DNA of 64,000 nt from Streptantibioticus cattleyicolor NRRL 8057 = DSM 46488 (GTDB taxonomy: Bacteria; Actinomycetota; Actinomycetes; Streptomycetales; Streptomycetaceae). Below the pieces are notes generated by a model, which saw only the letters and a list, made by a program, of their open reading frames with translations, searched no databases and had not been told where the DNA came from. A program made the translations under genes and the position numbers. Below, piece by piece: positions 60,518 to 64,000 of this stretch (positions are counted from its first letter, which is position 1; every line of letters starts with the position of its first letter). Where the stretch lies: positions 3,410,001 to 3,474,000 of the forward strand of contig NC_017586.1 of assembly GCF_000240165.1 (NCBI RefSeq), read 5' to 3'.

Positions 60518-61546
60518 ATGTACGGCAAGGCATTCGCCCCGGAGTACCAGGGCGCCCTCAGCTCGCTGTCGGTCAACTCCTCGCTGACCCAGGTGCTGGC
60601 GGCGGGGGAGGAGCGGATGCGCGCCGCCGAACGCGACGGATCACCGGCCGAGGTGGCCCGGGCCGGGCTCGCGGTGGCGGAGGCGCACCGGCGGCTGGGC
60701 AACGTCGCCGAGGCCGACCGCGCCTGGAAGGCGGGGTACCGCGCCGCCCGTACGGCGGGCGACCGGGCCGCCATGGCCTGGGCGCTGTGGAGCGGCGGCA
60801 CCCTCGCCCGGCAGCGCGGCGCCCTCCGTCTGGCCCACCGTCTCCTCGGCCTCGCCGCCGCACTGGGCGAGGCGTCCGGGGACCCCACGGTGCGCGGGTA
60901 CGCCCTGGCCGGCCTCGCCGAGACCGGCCGCGTCCAGGGCGACTACGCGGCCGTCACCGCCCTGCACGAACAACTCCTGGCCGAGGCCCGCGAGCGCGGC
61001 GAGGCCCGCCACACGGTATGGGCGCTGGAGGGCATCGCCCAGATGCACCGCAACACCGGCTCGTACGACACCGCGCTGGCCATGTTCGAGGAGGCCGCCG
61101 AGATCGCCCGCCAGGGCGACGACATGCGCGGCCACGCCTGGGCCCTGCGCGGCATCGCCGACGTCGTCTCGGTCCGCGACGGCGACACCGGGCGCGCCCT
61201 GCGGCTGCTCACCGAGGCGGAATCCCTGTGCCGCCGGATGGCGCTGTCGAGCGCGCTCGCCTACAACCACAAGATGCGCGGCAACGTGCTCTACCGGGCC
61301 GGGCGCTACGAGGAGGCCCGCGCCGTCTACACCCGGGCCCTGGAGGAGTTCCGCGCCATGGGCGAGCAGCGCGGCGAGTCGCTGGCCCGCCTCGGCCTGG
61401 CCAAGACCCGCGCCCGGCTCGGCCGCGACCCGCGCGAAACCGCCGCGGAACTGGCCGAGTTGGAGCACCGGCTGAGCCGCATCGGCCTCCACCACGTCCA
61501 CCGCATGGTGCGCGAGGCCTACGCCGAGCTGGACATCGCCCCCTAG
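60518..61546 (+). CDS. Tetratricopeptide-repeat protein
   Basis: A 342-residue, all-helical protein; ATG 60518 with GGAAAGG upstream. At least five TPR-like units, for example AGLAVAEAHRRLGNVAEADR, LAGLAETGRVQGDYAAVTAL, EGIAQMHRNTGSYDTALAMF, KMRGNVLYRAGRYEEARAVY and LARLGLAKTRARLGR. Cytoplasmic, protein-binding. It starts MYGKAFAPEYQGALSSLSVN and has no DNA-binding domain. It overlaps the converging gene at 61543 by 4 bases. Likely outside the biosynthetic cluster. Confidence 0.8.
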   Translation: MYGKAFAPEYQGALSSLSVNSSLTQVLAAGEERMRAAERDGSPAEVARAGLAVAEAHRRLGNVAEADRAWKAGYRAARTAGDRAAMAWALWSGGTLARQRGALRLAHRLLGLAAALGEASGDPTVRGYALAGLAETGRVQGDYAAVTALHEQLLAEARERGEARHTVWALEGIAQMHRNTGSYDTALAMFEEAAEIARQGDDMRGHAWALRGIADVVSVRDGDTGRALRLLTEAESLCRRMALSSALAYNHKMRGNVLYRAGRYEEARAVYTRALEEFRAMGEQRGESLARLGLAKTRARLGRDPRETAAELAELEHRLSRIGLHHVHRMVREAYAELDIAP

Positions 61547-62298
61547 CGGCGGACGGCCAGCGCGGCCCCCAGTAAGCGGGCCAGCACCGCCACCAGCGGT
61601 ACGTCCTCCGGGCTGAGGTCGCCGGGGCACATGGCGTCCACGTACAGCACCCCGGAGGCGTCGTTGCCGGCCGCGGTGACGGTGACCGCGATGTAAGTCC
61701 GGTAGCCCTCGCCGACCGGCCGGAAGGCGGTCGGCAGCCGGTGGACGTCGGGGACGAAGGTGTCCTTGCGGGCGTCCATCATGGCGAACAGCTCCTTGCC
61801 GAGCGGTTCGTCCTCGCGGTAGACGGTCATCGGCGCCTCGCTCCGGCCGCCCCACAGCCCGTTGAGGCACTTCAGCTCGCGCTTGGGGGCGCTGGAACCG
61901 GGCACCGGCTCCAGCAGGCAGGCACGGGTGTCGTCGCTGCCGATGAGCTGCGCCGCGAGGGTGACGATCGCCTGCTTCATCTGCTGCTGGAGGGGGGCGC
62001 GTTCGGCCTTGGTGCTCTTGCTGACGATCTCGCCGAGGTGGTGCACGAGCGGGACGAGGACGTCCTGCATCGCCTTGCGCTGGTTCTTGGTCGCCGCGAG
62101 GGCGGCCTCCTCGGCGGTCTGGATCCCCCGCTGGGCCAGGAAGATCGCCACCAGGGTGGCGAGCGCGCCCGCGCAGGTGACCAGGACGAACGCCCAGAAC
62201 GGCATGTGCATGCCGATCACCATCTGCGCCACGTACGCGAGACCGCTCAGTGCTCCCGCCGCGAGCGTCCCCCGAGTCACCCGTAAACCGGCCGCCAT
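61543..62298 (-). CDS. Membrane protein with GAF-like domain
   Basis: A 251-residue protein. Two N-terminal transmembrane helices (GTLAAGALSGLAYVAQMVIG and FWAFVLVTCAGALATLVAIF) lead to a helical linker (AQRGIQTAEEAALAATKNQR). A GAF-like cytoplasmic domain follows, with RACLLEPVPG, YREDEPLGKELFAMMDARKD, GYRTYIAVTVTAAGNDASGV and YVDAMCPGDLSPEDVPLVAV. Such proteins sense small ligands or redox state. No kinase or cyclase domain follows. Confidence 0.75.
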   Translation of the reverse strand: MAAGLRVTRGTLAAGALSGLAYVAQMVIGMHMPFWAFVLVTCAGALATLVAIFLAQRGIQTAEEAALAATKNQRKAMQDVLVPLVHHLGEIVSKSTKAERAPLQQQMKQAIVTLAAQLIGSDDTRACLLEPVPGSSAPKRELKCLNGLWGGRSEAPMTVYREDEPLGKELFAMMDARKDTFVPDVHRLPTAFRPVGEGYRTYIAVTVTAAGNDASGVLYVDAMCPGDLSPEDVPLVAVLARLLGAALAVRR

Positions 62299-62538
62299 AG
62301 CGACGGAGCATACACGCAGAGTGAGATCTTCGGGAGGAGATGACGTTTGAAACCTTGTGCGCGCGGGTAAACGTCTTCATGAGGCTTTACGGGCGGCCCG
62401 TGACCACGCGCCCGGGCACGTCGTTGCAGAAGGGGCGGCATTCCGCTCGCGCCCCAGCCGCGTCCGGCCAACCGCGGTTCCTGCGAACCTAGTTGACGTC
62501 CCACTTAGCCGCACCTTACTGTCAGCATTGGGAGACTT

Positions 62539-62832
62539 ATGTCAACCGAGGCGGACGGGGAATCTTCGTCGCGCGAATCCAAGCTGTGGGGGAGTCCGAT
62601 CATGAGCACGGCTCACGTCAGTGCCGGAGAGGTCTGGAACGGCATAGCGTTAGACACCGATCCTCGGGTGCGGGAGTTCGCCCGGGATCCGGTCGAGTAC
62701 ATGGAACGGCGCGCCCAGGCGCTGCGCACCGGAAACTTCGAGGCCGTGCGGGATCAGCTCACCAAACAGCGGCACCCGTTGATCGAGAAGTTCCGGAAAG
62801 CCCTCTCCGCCAAGCGCCACAAGGCGTCCTGA
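62539..62832 (+). CDS. Small hypothetical protein
   Basis: A 97-residue protein from ATG 62539 (GGGAG upstream). ATG 62602 with GGGGGAG upstream would give 76 residues starting MSTAHVSAGEVWNG and may be the true start. The sequence is helical and basic at the end (FRKALSAKRHKAS). No domain recognised. A terminator follows. Confidence 0.5.
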   Translation: MSTEADGESSSRESKLWGSPIMSTAHVSAGEVWNGIALDTDPRVREFARDPVEYMERRAQALRTGNFEAVRDQLTKQRHPLIEKFRKALSAKRHKAS

Positions 62833-62843
62833 GCCATCGGCGC

Positions 62844-62865
62844 GGCCCCCGCGACCACGGGGGCC
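62844..62865. terminator. Terminator between convergent genes
   Basis: A perfect 8-bp stem GGCCCCCG / CGGGGGCC with a 6-base loop, between the small gene ending at 62832 and the minus-strand gene ending at 62876. Confidence 0.7.
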
Positions 62866-62875
62866 GGCCGGGCGC

Positions 62876-63349
62876 CTACGCCTCGAAGCGCTTGTCCAGC
62901 ACCGCGTCGAACTCGGCCAACCACGTGGTGCGGGCCGCCCGGTCAGGGGCCGTCACCTCGGCGTCGTAGCGCCGCCGTTCCGTGGTGTACACGGTGACGC
63001 CGAATCGCCGGGCGAAGCGCGGGGTGTCCACCTCCACCGCGCCGATCTCGGCCCAGCGGAACTCCGCGGTCTCCCCGTCCAGCCGGAACCGCAGCCCGGC
63101 CGGCCCGGCCGCGATCGACCCCCGGTGATCCGCCGCCTCGAACTCCACCCCGGCGTCCTCGAACGCCTCGACGGCCTCCGCCTCGGGCTCCGGCTCCGGT
63201 TCCGCGTCCGCCCGGACGGGCTCCGCGACGGCCTCCGCCGCCGTCTCCCGCCGCCCCGCCACCGGCCCGATCAGCCCGGGCACGAACGACGGATCGGTCC
63301 CCGCACCACTCAGGGCCGCCACCACATCAGTACCAGTACGCTGCTCCAC
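62876..63349 (-). CDS. Hypothetical protein with PH-like C-terminal domain
   Basis: About 157 residues from GTG 63349 (VEQRTGTDVVAALSGAGTD); the frame extends to 63409. An acidic Glu/Pro/Ala linker (ADAEPEPEPEAEAVEAFEDA) separates a short N-terminal part from a C-terminal beta-rich domain. The latter has GLRFRLDGETAEFRWAEIGA, VTVYTTERRRYDAEV and a closing helix TTWLAEFDAVLDKRF, resembling small PH-like folds. Function unknown. Confidence 0.55.
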   Translation of the reverse strand: MEQRTGTDVVAALSGAGTDPSFVPGLIGPVAGRRETAAEAVAEPVRADAEPEPEPEAEAVEAFEDAGVEFEAADHRGSIAAGPAGLRFRLDGETAEFRWAEIGAVEVDTPRFARRFGVTVYTTERRRYDAEVTAPDRAARTTWLAEFDAVLDKRFEA

Positions 63350-63435
63350 GCCGGGCAGTATGGCGGATCGGGCTGTGCGCACGTCAGCCCCCGTCCGCGA
63401 CCGCCCCACAAGGAGAGGGGAAAGCGATCTCGTCG

Positions 63436-63858
63436 GTGTTGCCGGACATCGCGACCGGGCTGGTGACCAGCGCGATCGGAGCCGGGTGCGGTTGGCTGTG
63501 GGAACGGGCCAAGGGCCGGCGGACGCCGACTCGCGACGGGGGCGCGGGCCGGCGGGGTCTCAGGATGAGGGGCTGGCCCCCGTTCGGCGGGGATTCACGC
63601 GTCGCCCGCTGCGATGCGCTCGGCACGGGTACGGGTCACCGTCAGTCGTCCGGAATCCTCGGCCGGCCACTCGCCGCGTCCGGGACGCCTCAGCCAGGTC
63701 ACGCCGCGGCGGATGTCGGTGACGATGGCGCGGGTGCCGTCGTCCATGACCTCGTCGCCAACTTCGGGCAGTTGTCCGGTCGCGGTCATGACGTCACTTT
63801 CAGCTCAGCCCATACGCATTTGCCCCACGGCTTGGTGATGGAACCCAGCAGGTCGTAG
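63436..63858 (+). CDS. Possible small membrane protein (uncertain)
   Basis: An open frame starting GTG 63436 whose first ~30 residues (LPDIATGLVTSAIGAGCGWL, then WERAKGRR) look like a real hydrophobic segment followed by a basic stop-transfer. The second half overlaps the better-supported minus-strand gene at 63595 and lacks coding character. The ribosome site (AGGAGAGGGG near 63410) is rather distant. Either a short membrane protein or chance. Confidence 0.25.
   Translation: MLPDIATGLVTSAIGAGCGWLWERAKGRRTPTRDGGAGRRGLRMRGWPPFGGDSRVARCDALGTGTGHRQSSGILGRPLAASGTPQPGHAAADVGDDGAGAVVHDLVANFGQLSGRGHDVTFSSAHTHLPHGLVMEPSRS
63595..63789 (-). CDS. Small hypothetical protein next to an RsbW-like ATPase
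   Basis: A 64-residue protein (MTATGQLPEVGDEVMDDGTR) of beta-type sequence with TDIRRGVTWLRRPGRGEWPA. ATG at 63789 overlaps the stop of the upstream ATPase gene. Small partners of this kind commonly follow RsbW-like genes in Streptomyces. Function unknown. Confidence 0.55.
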   Translation of the reverse strand: MTATGQLPEVGDEVMDDGTRAIVTDIRRGVTWLRRPGRGEWPAEDSGRLTVTRTRAERIAAGDA

Positions 63859-64000
63859 CCCCACTGGTCGGCACACTCCTTCACCAGCAGCAGCCCACGG
63901 CCGCAGACTTCTTCCGGGCCGGGCGTGCGCAGTTCCGGCAGCCGACGGGGCGCGCGGTCGACCACGGCCAGGCGCACGCGGTCATCCGCAGGGCGGTCGA
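63786..64000 (-). CDS. RsbW-like ATP-binding protein, C-terminal part
   Basis: The frame is open to the window edge; only the last ~70 residues are seen. DDRVRLAVVDRAPRRLPEL, then EEVCGRGLLLVKECADQWGY, then GKCVWAELKV fit the G-box and final strand of the HATPase domain in anti-sigma-factor-type kinases of Streptomyces. The N-box lies outside the window. Confidence 0.65.
   Translation of the reverse strand, partial: DRPADDRVRLAVVDRAPRRLPELRTPGPEEVCGRGLLLVKECADQWGYDLLGSITKPWGKCVWAELKVTS

Overview
High-GC actinomycete DNA, most likely Streptomyces or a close relative. The signs are third-position GC near 95% in the genes, frequent GTG/TTG starts, GTGA/ATGA start-stop overlaps, an mce operon, XRE and MmyB-type regulators, and RsbW-like ATPase genes. 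No rRNA, tRNA, insertion sequence or CRISPR array was seen.

Layout. 1-3.4 kb: 3' end of an mce lipid-import operon (one MCE protein and four Mce-associated membrane proteins). 3.4-18.5 kb: an accessory island. It holds a graspetide RiPP locus (precursor, ATP-grasp ligase, PIMT-type methyltransferase; 4089-6431), a second possible PIMT-modified RiPP locus with a 37-residue peptide (11195-12450), a SLOG/ASCH pair, a secreted papain-like protease with an anchored partner, and a NUDIX hydrolase. Two diverged inverted copies of an XRE-TPR regulator / resolvase-like / small Cys protein module lie in the same island.

18.5-60.3 kb: a hybrid PKS-NRPS gene cluster. The minus-strand arm runs P450, crotonyl-CoA carboxylase/reductase (ccr), SAM-dependent enzyme, mtnAB, mtnD, mtnC, mtnP, i.e. 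a nearly complete methylthioadenosine (MTA) salvage route. The plus-strand arm runs dimodular NRPS (C-A-PCP-C-A-PCP-TE), FAD monooxygenase, stand-alone condensation protein, SDR, NTF2-like protein, and a 5950-residue PKS (KSQ loading module plus three extension modules). Beyond the PKS lie a convergent MmyB-like regulator, a ClpP1-like and ClpP2-like peptidase pair, and a DHA2 efflux pump. A Ser-activating dimodular NRPS with TE plus a FAD monooxygenase is the core of pyrrolizidine/azabicyclene pathways. The extra clpP genes match the resistance logic of the clipibicyclene-type ClpP-inhibitor clusters, so I read this as a member of that family.

How it may work (inference). Ccr makes ethylmalonyl-CoA. 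The KSQ loading module decarboxylates it to a butyryl starter, and the three modules extend with malonyl, methylmalonyl and malonyl units to a 3-hydroxy-4-methyldeca-4,6-dienoyl chain. The NRPS acylates Ser with this and adds a Pro-like residue. The Pro-like but altered A2 pocket, the SAM enzyme and the MTA salvage operon together suggest that residue is azetidine-2-carboxylate made from SAM. TE release and flavin oxidation would give the bicyclic ClpP inhibitor; the clpP pair and the MFS pump would protect the producer.

60.4-64 kb: a TPR protein, a GAF-like membrane protein, small hypothetical genes and the end of an RsbW-like ATPase gene, with ordinary Streptomyces character.
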